From positions 1 to 54,522 of the forward strand of contig CAZIAD010000021.1 of the NCBI GenBank assembly GCA_964537555.1: 54,522 bases of DNA, given 5' to 3'. Below the pieces are notes generated by a model. That model did no database searches and was not told where the DNA came from. It saw nothing but the letters and a program-made list of their open reading frames with translations. Positions within the stretch are counted from its first letter, which is position 1. Each line of letters begins with the position of its first letter. The position numbers and the translations under genes were made by a program. Origin of the DNA: CAYRWR01 sp964537555 (GTDB lineage Bacteria > Spirochaetota > Brevinematia > Brevinematales > CAYRWR01). This document shows, piece by piece, positions 40,307 to 47,770 of this stretch.

Positions 40307-41092
40307 TTACAGAGTTTTTTCTATATAGGCATAGGCATTATGATTATGTATAGATTCGAAATTTGTTACTTCCACGCTATACCATTCGATACGTTTATCC
40401 GCATTGAGCTTGAGAGCAACTTCACGGGCTGCATCTTCTACAAAGCGCGGATTGTTATAGGATGATTCAGTGATAAATTTTTCATCTTCCCGTTTCAGTA
40501 AGGGATAGAGGGGGGAGGAGGCCGAAGATTCTCCGATGAGAATGAGCTCTTCAAACCATACCAGACGGGAGGAACGTATATTGATAGATATGATCCCGCG
40601 CTGATTATGGGCGCCGGCTTCGCTGATCTCTTTGGAACAGGGGCACAGATTATTGACAGGGATATTGATCTGTACACTGAGCTCCATGCGGGTGCTCTTA
40701 CTGGCTGAAAGGGTGACCATGTATTCCATGAGGCTGCTCATTCCCGAGACCGGGGCTGACTTGGAGACAAAATAGGGAAACTCCAGTTCCAGATGTGAGG
40801 TCTCACAGTCAAAGGTGTCCTTCATGTCATCCAGTAATTCTTCCAGATTATGCAGTCCCAGGTTAACGGAATGCCGGCTCATCACTTCAGGAAAACGGCT
40901 CATGTGGGTGCCCCGGTAGTGGTGGGGCAGGTCCACATACATATTGATTTTTGCAATGGTATGCTGGACTTTTTTATCTTTATCCATGACCGATATCGGG
41001 TAGGAGAGGTCTTTTATGCCCACTTTATTAATAGGTATCTGTCTTCTGTCCTGTTCATTCTGGACATCTTTCAGAGGTTTCATATTATTCAT
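40307..41092 (-). CDS. folE2: GTP cyclohydrolase FolE2 (type IB)
   Basis: FolE2 converts GTP to dihydroneopterin triphosphate, the entry to folate and 7-deazapurine (queuosine) synthesis, using a metal other than obligatory zinc. The 261-residue product has 'HYRGTHMSRFPEVM', 'INIPVNNLCPCSKEISEAGA' with the active-site Cys, 'HNQRGIISINIR', and the C-terminal 'NPRFVEDAAREVALKL' and 'ESIHNHNAYA'. The length is normal. It overlaps the end of queD by 8 bases, so the two are made together. Confidence 0.95.
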   Translation of the reverse strand: MNNMKPLKDVQNEQDRRQIPINKVGIKDLSYPISVMDKDKKVQHTIAKINMYVDLPHHYRGTHMSRFPEVMSRHSVNLGLHNLEELLDDMKDTFDCETSHLELEFPYFVSKSAPVSGMSSLMEYMVTLSASKSTRMELSVQINIPVNNLCPCSKEISEAGAHNQRGIISINIRSSRLVWFEELILIGESSASSPLYPLLKREDEKFITESSYNNPRFVEDAAREVALKLNADKRIEWYSVEVTNFESIHNHNAYAYIEKTL

Positions 41093-41450
41093 CCGCTTTT
41101 AAAGTAATAAAGCTGGTTTCTGTTTCCCACACATTGATCTCATATAATCGGTGGTGCGGGCCTTTGAGTTTATTCTCCAGCTTATTCCAGATCCAAATAG
41201 ATATGTTTTCGGCTGTACTCTGGGGGATGAGGTCATTAAGGTAGGCATGATCCAGGAGCTCTATCACTTCTTCATTCACAATCTTTTTAAGCTCCACAAA
41301 GTCCAGTATCATATCCCCTTTGCCCGGCTTTCCTTCCAGGGTCACCCTCAGCTTGTAGGTGTGCCCATGCAGATTTTCGCATTTGCCGTTATAGTCTACC
41401 AGATTATGGGCCGCATCAAATTTAAATTCTTTATTTATAAACATCTTCAT
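41085..41450 (-). CDS. queD: 6-carboxytetrahydropterin synthase QueD
   Basis: 121 residues of the 6-pyruvoyl-tetrahydropterin synthase family. His15, His28 and His30 give the zinc site ('FDAAHN', 'LHGHTY') and Cys24 the nucleophile (the CxxxHGH form typical of QueD). 'DFVELKKIVNEEV', 'LDHAYLND' and 'PTAEN'-like 'STAENISIWIW' follow, with the conserved Glu in 'NVWETETS' near the end. It acts on the FolE2 product to make 6-carboxytetrahydropterin for queuosine. queE, queC and queF are not in the window. The upstream region shows no preQ1 riboswitch that I can recognise. Confidence 0.94.
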   Translation of the reverse strand: MKMFINKEFKFDAAHNLVDYNGKCENLHGHTYKLRVTLEGKPGKGDMILDFVELKKIVNEEVIELLDHAYLNDLIPQSTAENISIWIWNKLENKLKGPHHRLYEINVWETETSFITLKADE

Positions 41451-41617
41451 TCTTGCCTCTGGTTAATAGTATTTAATACATTTTATCTGATAGCCCTAAA
41501 ATTGTAAACATATAGTGCAGTAAATCCTAGTAAATCCCTTGAATATTGATTGGCACACCAGAGCTTGACAAAGCCCCTGAGGGATTACATAATAAATAAA
41601 AACAGTGCAGGAACATC

Positions 41618-42253
41618 ATGCAGGTCAAAAAAGAAGAAGTCTACCAGGCTATTTTGGATACGGCAAAGCTGGAATTTTATGAAAAGGGATTTGCCGGTAC
41701 CGGCCTCCGGGAGATCGCTAAAAGAGCAGGGATATCTACCAGTAATATCTACAATTACTTCCAAAACAAAGACGACCTGTTTCATCTGGTCTTAAAACCT
41801 CTTACAGATAAGATCGACAAGGCCTTTTACAGTGCTGAAGTCTCCGGATTGATCCATGATAAAAACGCCTGGAATTATGATCTATTCCGGGAACAGGTAG
41901 TCATAGTCTCCCGCTTTATCAATGAGAATCGCCGGGACCTGAGATTGCTGGTCTTTCAGTCAGAAGGCTCAACATTGAATTCCTATAAACAGGAACTGAT
42001 CACAAAGTATGCATCTTCTCTGAGTATGAAAATCCGCTTTATACACAGGCACCTCAGCCCGGATGAGAGCCAGGTCAGTGATGATTTTATCTATTCTGTA
42101 TCCAGTCATTATTTTAATATTATGCAGGAATTAATAGAAAGAAAACTGGAGGCCGGAGCCCTGGACCAGTTTATTACAGAGATCACTACCTTTATCTATT
42201 TCGGATGGCGCTCTTTGCTCAAAGTGGATCAGATCATCAGCAGCACATTGTAA
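41618..42253 (+). CDS. TetR-family transcriptional regulator
   Basis: 211 residues. The N-terminal helix-turn-helix domain has the typical TetR pattern: 'AILDTAKLEFYEKGFAGTGL', 'REIAKRAGISTSNIYNYFQN' and 'KDDLFHLVLKPL'. The C-terminal ligand-binding part is helical and not assignable. It is transcribed divergently from queD across 167 bases. No inverted repeat that would make a clear operator is seen there, so the regulated gene is unknown. There is a weak CAGGAA site upstream. Confidence 0.93.
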   Translation: MQVKKEEVYQAILDTAKLEFYEKGFAGTGLREIAKRAGISTSNIYNYFQNKDDLFHLVLKPLTDKIDKAFYSAEVSGLIHDKNAWNYDLFREQVVIVSRFINENRRDLRLLVFQSEGSTLNSYKQELITKYASSLSMKIRFIHRHLSPDESQVSDDFIYSVSSHYFNIMQELIERKLEAGALDQFITEITTFIYFGWRSLLKVDQIISSTL

Positions 42254-42278
42254 GTAAAAATATTTATTCTTCAGGAAT

Positions 42279-42307
42279 TTGCATTTCATTGATAATTAAG
42301 TTAAAAT
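42279..42307 (+). promoter_or_regulatory. Possible promoter of the CAU tRNA
   Basis: TTGCAT, 17 bases, TAAAAT (-10 at 42302-42307), about 55 bases before the tRNA. The -35 is weak. Confidence 0.35.
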
Positions 42308-42361
42308 ATCACCCTGTACATCATTTAAGAAGTTTTAGCAATTGTTTTTGTTGTTAAATTT

Positions 42362-42435
42362 GGGCCCATAGCTCAGTCGGTTAGAGCAGTTGACTCATAA
42401 TCAATTGGCCCCAGGTTCAAGTCCTGGTGGGCCCA
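42362..42435 (+). tRNA. tRNA with CAU anticodon (elongator Met or Ile2)
   Basis: 74 bases. The acceptor stem is GGGCCCA with TGGGCCC, the D-arm AGCTCAGTCGGTTAGAGCA, the anticodon stem TTGA/TCAA around loop CTCATAA, and the T-arm CCAGG-TTCAAGT-CCTGG. It is not an initiator (it has a full 7-bp acceptor pairing including G1-C72). Whether it reads AUG or, after lysidine modification, AUA cannot be decided from sequence alone. CCA is not encoded. A run of eight T follows closely. Confidence 0.93.
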
Positions 42436-42472
42436 CATTTTTTTTCGGTGATTTAACACCACGGAGGCATTT

Positions 42473-43228
42473 ATGCAGGATCTGGATCGTATCAAGAAGC
42501 TGGTGTCACTTCAGGAACTTTATCTGAGGACCAGAGATATCAATGATCTGTATAGAGAAGAAGAAGCTAAACTGGACAAACTGACCAGAGATAACGATGT
42601 ACTTGTTTCCAACAGAGACGACATCGTGATCAATATAAAAGAAATGGATAAAAAGATCAATGAAGAGCTGGGTAAGAGAGACGAGATCAATAAACGCATA
42701 AACAGCCTCGATGATGGAAAAGACAAGATCAAGATCGCCCGTCAGCTTAAGAGCTGGGAAAAAGAAATGGAACGCATGCAGCAGGAACAGTCTCTGATAC
42801 AGGCACAGATAGATTATGATTCTTCCAAACACGTGGAACTGACCAATGAGCTGGAGAGATTAAATAACCGCATTGCCGAAAATGAAGAAAAAATCAAAGA
42901 ACTCAGTGACCACATCAATGCCATCAAAGAAGAACATAAAGATGAACTTCAGGCCATCAGTACTGAATCAGAAGCCATCAACAATGATATCGGTGACACT
43001 CAGTTTCTGGACTATTTTAATTCTATGCTCAATAAGACTAAAGGCCATGCTATCGTACTGGTCGAAGAAGACAGTTGTTCCGGATGTAATGTAGTACTGC
43101 CTACCTATTTACAGGGAGAATTAGGCCCTGAGTTATCTCCTGAGCAGATCACCATGGAACAGTGCCCTCACTGTTTCCGGTATATGTACTATTCAGAGTG
43201 GACTGAGCTGGAATCATCAAAAGCATAA
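42473..43228 (+). CDS. Coiled-coil protein with C4 zinc ribbon (DUF164/CT398 type)
   Basis: 251 residues. A long antiparallel coiled coil (about residues 5-175) rich in Lys, Glu and Asp is followed by 'MLNKTKGHAIVLVEEDSC' and a C4 zinc ribbon with 'CSGCNVVLP' and 'QCPHCFRYMYYSEW'. This is the layout of the widely conserved DUF164 family (Chlamydia CT398 and relatives), reported to bind sigma-54 or secretion ATPases in chlamydiae. Its role here is unknown. An ACGGAGG site precedes the ATG. It is followed by a bidirectional terminator. Confidence 0.85.
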   Translation: MQDLDRIKKLVSLQELYLRTRDINDLYREEEAKLDKLTRDNDVLVSNRDDIVINIKEMDKKINEELGKRDEINKRINSLDDGKDKIKIARQLKSWEKEMERMQQEQSLIQAQIDYDSSKHVELTNELERLNNRIAENEEKIKELSDHINAIKEEHKDELQAISTESEAINNDIGDTQFLDYFNSMLNKTKGHAIVLVEEDSCSGCNVVLPTYLQGELGPELSPEQITMEQCPHCFRYMYYSEWTELESSKA

Positions 43229-43240
43229 ATTATTCAAATT

Positions 43241-43275
43241 AAAAAAAGCCCGGTCGAAATGACCGGGCTTTTTTT
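43241..43275. terminator. Bidirectional terminator between convergent genes
   Basis: A perfect 9-bp stem (43247-43255 with 43261-43269, loop GAAAT) is flanked by seven A and seven T, so it works for both the zinc-ribbon gene (+) and the SpoIIE-type gene (-). Confidence 0.9.
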
Positions 43276-44806
43276 AGATCTTGATTACCATTATAGTACG
43301 GTCATCATGCTGCAGGGCACCTTCTGAGTATTCTTCCAGCTCGGAAAGAATGTTATTCAGAATATTGGAAGCGGTATCCCCGTCATGGCAGGCTTCCAGG
43401 AACATGTCTCTGAGCCCACTGTGCTCCAGCTGCTTTCCCTGGGGATTGACCCCTTCCGGTACGCCATCCGTGAAGAGGAGCAGGACATCATCTTTTTGAG
43501 CGGTAATTGTATCTGAGGCGTACTTGGCATTTTTAAAAGTACCGATAATGGGGTTTTTATTCCGGATGTGTAATACAGCATCCTGTTCTTTGGAAAAGTA
43601 TAACTGGTCGGTGTGGCCCGCTGAGATGAAGCTGACGGTATGCTTTTTGAGGTTTATCACACAGGAGAAGAGGGTGGCATAAGAGTAGGTGTTTTCCAAA
43701 ATACGGGTTATGCGCATATTCAGTAGTGAAAATGCTTCAGCCAGATCGGTAAAGGCATTTTCCTCGATGAGCTCCTCGACCTCTACTTTGAGCATAGCCC
43801 AGATCATGGCAGCATAAACGCCATGCCCGGAAGCATCCCCGAGTAGCATCAGTATCTTGTCTTCGTCCAGACTGTAAAAGTCATAGTAGTCTCCCCCCAC
43901 ACTCTGCATGGGCATATAGGAGATCTCCATGTCGATGATCTTTTGTATCTCCCTCTGTTTATCGATAGGCAGTAATGAGATCTGCAGAGACTGAGCTGTA
44001 CGGACTTCATCCATGATCTTTTTATTGAGGTCAGACAGCTTTTTATTGCTTTCCTGCATGCGGCTCATCACATCCATATACTCAAACAATAGATTTAAAG
44101 ACAGGCCAATGCTCAGGAATACTGCTGAGTACATAAAAAAAGAACCTATATTTTTAAGGAAGAGGGGGCCATGGTTGATGAGGAGTATAGTCTCTATCAG
44201 CCCCATAATCATCACTATAGATCCCAGCAACAGAATAGAATAGAAACGCCTGCTGTTTATGCGGGAGATCTTACCTTTTTCCATTTTAAGGATGCGGGTA
44301 AATTCTATGACCTCCAGTATACCGACTACGATCAGGTAGACCGGGAAGCTATATGCCCACCGGGTAAATTCCAGAGGTGCCGCTTTTATAAAAACTGGTG
44401 TAATGATGAATAAAAGGACGAAAATAGAAGACAGGATATTGACTATAATGAGGTATTTCCTGGTAGTCTCTTTGTATTCATCTGTCTCTACAAAGGTCAT
44501 GTCTTTAACAGACATCAAGATGGACCGCATCAAAAGGACATAGGATATAAGGGTAAAGATGGATGAAACATAACGTAAACGGTAAAAAAAGGCGGAAATA
44601 AGCAGATTAGGCTGGAGGCTGGATAACAAAGAGAAAAGCCCGAATAGAAAAATACTCATGCCCACTCCGGCTATGAATATCAATTCTCTTTTCAGTCCCA
44701 ATGATTTTTTATTCCGGGTAAGGGTAAAGAAAAAGACAATATACTGTACACTCAGAAAGAATCCGAATATTCCACCGATAATATATGAGATCTGTTCAAC
44801 AGACAT
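43274..44806 (-). CDS. Membrane-bound SpoIIE/RsbU-type PP2C phosphatase
   Basis: 510 residues. The N-terminal half has about seven membrane helices (residues about 5-245), similar to histidine-kinase N-terminal 7TM sensors. A short coiled coil follows ('SNKKLSDLNKKIMDEVRTAQ') and then a PP2C domain of the SpoIIE kind (about 285-508): 'MQSVGGDYYDFYSLDEDKIL', 'LLGDASGHGVYAAM', 'LFTDGVPEGVNPQG' and 'DDRTIMVIKI', which carry the metal-binding Asp residues. Such proteins dephosphorylate anti-anti-sigma factors in partner-switching. No anti-anti-sigma gene is adjacent; the GHKL ATPase at 33736 is a candidate in the same pathway. The last codons overlap the terminator. Confidence 0.92.
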   Translation of the reverse strand: MSVEQISYIIGGIFGFFLSVQYIVFFFTLTRNKKSLGLKRELIFIAGVGMSIFLFGLFSLLSSLQPNLLISAFFYRLRYVSSIFTLISYVLLMRSILMSVKDMTFVETDEYKETTRKYLIIVNILSSIFVLLFIITPVFIKAAPLEFTRWAYSFPVYLIVVGILEVIEFTRILKMEKGKISRINSRRFYSILLLGSIVMIMGLIETILLINHGPLFLKNIGSFFMYSAVFLSIGLSLNLLFEYMDVMSRMQESNKKLSDLNKKIMDEVRTAQSLQISLLPIDKQREIQKIIDMEISYMPMQSVGGDYYDFYSLDEDKILMLLGDASGHGVYAAMIWAMLKVEVEELIEENAFTDLAEAFSLLNMRITRILENTYSYATLFSCVINLKKHTVSFISAGHTDQLYFSKEQDAVLHIRNKNPIIGTFKNAKYASDTITAQKDDVLLLFTDGVPEGVNPQGKQLEHSGLRDMFLEACHDGDTASNILNNILSELEEYSEGALQHDDRTIMVIKI

Positions 44807-44843
44807 GAATACTCCAATACTTTGATTTGAGTAAAAGTAAATC

Positions 44844-44873
44844 TTGACTTCTGCTCAATCTACGTTATATTAT
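44844..44873 (+). promoter_or_regulatory. Promoter of the PQQ-like lipoprotein gene
   Basis: TTGACT (44844-44849) is followed by overlapping -10 candidates TATATT (16-base spacer) and TATTAT (18-base spacer), ending at 44873. Confidence 0.45.
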
Positions 44874-44938
44874 AAATCAGAAAGAATTATTAGCCAAGTA
44901 TAAAAAGCAAATATATAATAATAAATGAGAGGCAGGTC

Positions 44939-46108
44939 ATGAAGAGTCTGAGAAATTTGATTTTGGGTTTTTCCCTGATGATGACTGCCTGTTCCTTGCA
45001 GAACCTGGATGATACCGAAGGAGTGCACTGGGAATACTATCTCTATGACAGCGAGGTGGTGGCCGGAGTAGAGATCCTGGAAGACCTGGCTTTTTTCGCT
45101 GATGACAATGCCACCCTATACGCTTTAAACACCGGCACCGGGACTTATAGATGGAATCTCACCCTTCCCAATCATAGTATTATTGCCCTCTATGCCCAGG
45201 GTGCCGATCTATTTGTCTTAGCCAGCTCCAATAGCATAGCCTATTTATATAAATATGATCCACTTTTTGCGTTATTAGACAGTACTCACCCCTATTTGAT
45301 CCTGCCCTTTATACCCCATCCTCACTATATCACAGAATACAGCCCATTTACTTCTACTCATAATATGATACTGAATAATTCCAACCGAGTTATCATGGTA
45401 GATCTGGATGACCTTTCAATAAGTTATAACACTGATCTGTCAGCCAGCGCCAATAATATCGTCTCGGTAATCGGGGTAGGTGCGGTCTCGGATAATGAAT
45501 ATAATGATTATTTTGCAATATGCCGGGATGGAAATATATTAAAACTGGGCAATACTTTGAATTATACTGGTACCTCTATATTTACTCCCTTAAGCGGGAC
45601 CTTTTCCGGATCCGCTATCGGTGCCCAGGATTACTTGTTTGTGGGTACAGATGCCGGGGTGTTTAAGATAAGTGCCTCATCTGTGACCATAGATGCAGAC
45701 GACACTTCCCTTGAGGTACTTTATGGCCAGATGTACTGGGATAATGACAAACTCTATGTCCCCTCCAATGCTTTTCTGGATGCCGGGGTAGCCCGTTTTT
45801 CCAGCAGCCTGGGTCTAGGGCAGGACTGGTTCTATAGTTCCTATTCCACTCTGACCTATTCACCGGTCATAGTGGATGATATCAATGGAGTGGTGGCCTT
45901 TATTGATGATGAAGGTTCTATCCAGGTATTTAGTGACGGGGATGCCAATGTGGCCTACCGTATCCTGGACAGGTACCTGGCCGGACAGTTGTTCCATGGG
46001 AATGTCCATATCCCTATCAATAACACCAGTGATGTCTTCATACCCTTTGAGAATAAGATAATCTCATATTCCCTGGAATGGGCGGCCAATCAGCAGCAGT
46101 TATTTTAA
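44939..46108 (+). CDS. PQQ-like beta-propeller lipoprotein
   Basis: 389 residues. The signal peptide ends in lipobox MTAC (Cys18). The rest is a repeated beta pattern of a propeller, with PQQ-type blades such as 'ATLYALNTGTGTYRWNLTLP' and weaker ones at 'LYKYDPLFALLDSTHPYL', 'AVSDNEYNDYFAICRDG', 'YLFVGTDAGVFKISASSVTI' and 'GVVAFIDDEGSIQVFSDG'. It is probably attached to a membrane and involved in protein-protein contacts, as BamB-like propellers are. No pyrroloquinoline enzyme is implied. It is probably followed by separate promoters for ppx. Confidence 0.78.
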   Translation: MKSLRNLILGFSLMMTACSLQNLDDTEGVHWEYYLYDSEVVAGVEILEDLAFFADDNATLYALNTGTGTYRWNLTLPNHSIIALYAQGADLFVLASSNSIAYLYKYDPLFALLDSTHPYLILPFIPHPHYITEYSPFTSTHNMILNNSNRVIMVDLDDLSISYNTDLSASANNIVSVIGVGAVSDNEYNDYFAICRDGNILKLGNTLNYTGTSIFTPLSGTFSGSAIGAQDYLFVGTDAGVFKISASSVTIDADDTSLEVLYGQMYWDNDKLYVPSNAFLDAGVARFSSSLGLGQDWFYSSYSTLTYSPVIVDDINGVVAFIDDEGSIQVFSDGDANVAYRILDRYLAGQLFHGNVHIPINNTSDVFIPFENKIISYSLEWAANQQQLF

Positions 46109-46213
46109 AAATTCACCAATTGGTAACCTGAAGCCTGTTTTCTGGTCTATTAGACATTGCTTTTTTCAGTTTTTCAGTTAAAATATGGTATATTTTAAGA
46201 ATAGGGTAAGCAT

Positions 46214-47770
46214 TTGAAATCAATGAAAAACCGGCTGGTCGCGGTAATAGATCTGGGAGCGCATTCTATGAGAATGCACCTGGGACAGATCGTACGAAAA
46301 GGGGTGTTTAAACCAGTAGAGCAGCTGTGGGTACCTATTTCAATAGGGAAAGATACTTTCAATAAAGGTATAGTCTCCAATCAGACCATAAAGGATGTCA
46401 TTTCGGTTCTCCGGAATTTTAAAGAAGTCATGCTTTCTTATAATGTCCAGACAGTCTATGCTGTAGCCACTTCTTCACTCAGAGAAGCCACCAATTCTGA
46501 TGTAATGACCGACCGCATCTATAAAGCCACCGGGATACAGATCAAGGTGATCGAATCTATAGTAGAAGCCAATATACTGTATCAGGGCATTGTAAAAGTG
46601 CTTAAAGACCGTTATGGATTCATGGAAGATAATTCCGTGCTGTTCTCCCTGGGAGCGGGATCTACCCACATAGTATTCCAGAGTAAAGGGGTAGTGCTGT
46701 TCTCTGAGACCTTTCAGCAGGGTACTCTGCGTATGCTGCGCAGCGAAGAAATGCCGGATCGTTACTATTCCTACATAGTACGTCCTCTTACCGTCAATTT
46801 CTCTCAGAATGTAAAACGTTATAATGATGTGACCTCTATTGACCGCTTTGTGGTCATCAATGACGATGCCCGCAAGCTCATAGAAGTACATGAAGACTGT
46901 AAAGAGGTCAATGGTGTATTCCGTATTACCCGTAAGAAATTCACCGCTATAGCGGATAAGATCTCATCCATGAGCCTGTTAAAACTCACTAAAAAATATA
47001 ACCTGATGGAGAATGTGGCTGGGACCACCAAGCTGGCCTTTTTGATGATCAATACTTTTTTTACCCTGTCTGATGCCCATGAGATCATTTTTCCGGTAGT
47101 CTCTCTTTCCTCAGCCTTGTTAAATCAGCTCTCCTTTTCGCCGGATGGCATGGAACTGGAACATATGGGACTGGAGCAGGAGAACATCATCTCAGCTTCA
47201 CACTCCATAGGACTGAAGTATCAGTACGATAAGTCCCATGCCGAAAAGGTCACCCAACTGGCCCTGAGCCTGTTTGACCAGATGAGAGACCAGTATGGAT
47301 TCAGTAATCAGGAAAGGCTGCTCCTGGAGGTAGCTTCCATATTACATGATATAGGTGCCTTTATCAGCCCGGGATCTCACCATAAGCACAGTGTGAGGCT
47401 GATTATGACCTCGGAGATTATGGGACTGAATCAAAACGAACTGAGGCTTATTGCCCAGATCGCCCGGTATCACAGAAAAGCCACTCCTAAACCTACCCAT
47501 ACAGAATATATGAGCCTGAATATTGAGAGCAGGGTCATGGTATCCAGGCTGGCCTCGCTACTGAGGCTGGCTGATGCGATGGATACCATACATACCCAGC
47601 ATGTCCAGTCAGTAAAAGTGGATATTGATGACAGCCGTTGTATACTCTATATCAATATGGAAAATATGGATGATGTAGCTTTTGATATCTTTAATCAGGC
47701 TGTTAAAAATAAGGGAGACCTCTTTGAAAGCTTCTTTGGTATCCCGGTACAACTGGAGAAAGCACTGTGA
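46214..47770 (+). CDS. ppx: Exopolyphosphatase / pppGpp phosphohydrolase (Ppx/GppA) with HD domain
   Basis: 518 residues from a TTG start; an ATG three codons in is an alternative (46223). The N-terminal actin-like domain has 'AVIDLGAHSMRMHLGQIV', 'VYAVATSSLREATNSDVM' and 'NSVLFSLGAGSTHIVFQSKG', the Ppx/GppA phosphate-binding loops. Residues about 320-518 form an HD domain with 'VASILHDIGAFISPGSHHKH' and 'RLASLLRLADAMDT'. It should degrade polyphosphate (or pppGpp). The stop overlaps the ppk1 start by four bases (GTGA), so synthesis and breakdown enzymes are translated together. Confidence 0.92.
   Translation: MKSMKNRLVAVIDLGAHSMRMHLGQIVRKGVFKPVEQLWVPISIGKDTFNKGIVSNQTIKDVISVLRNFKEVMLSYNVQTVYAVATSSLREATNSDVMTDRIYKATGIQIKVIESIVEANILYQGIVKVLKDRYGFMEDNSVLFSLGAGSTHIVFQSKGVVLFSETFQQGTLRMLRSEEMPDRYYSYIVRPLTVNFSQNVKRYNDVTSIDRFVVINDDARKLIEVHEDCKEVNGVFRITRKKFTAIADKISSMSLLKLTKKYNLMENVAGTTKLAFLMINTFFTLSDAHEIIFPVVSLSSALLNQLSFSPDGMELEHMGLEQENIISASHSIGLKYQYDKSHAEKVTQLALSLFDQMRDQYGFSNQERLLLEVASILHDIGAFISPGSHHKHSVRLIMTSEIMGLNQNELRLIAQIARYHRKATPKPTHTEYMSLNIESRVMVSRLASLLRLADAMDTIHTQHVQSVKVDIDDSRCILYINMENMDDVAFDIFNQAVKNKGDLFESFFGIPVQLEKAL

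Noticed and set aside
41451..41617. Possible preQ1 riboswitch upstream of queD
   Set aside because: I looked for the compact preQ1 aptamer pattern on the minus strand and did not find it.
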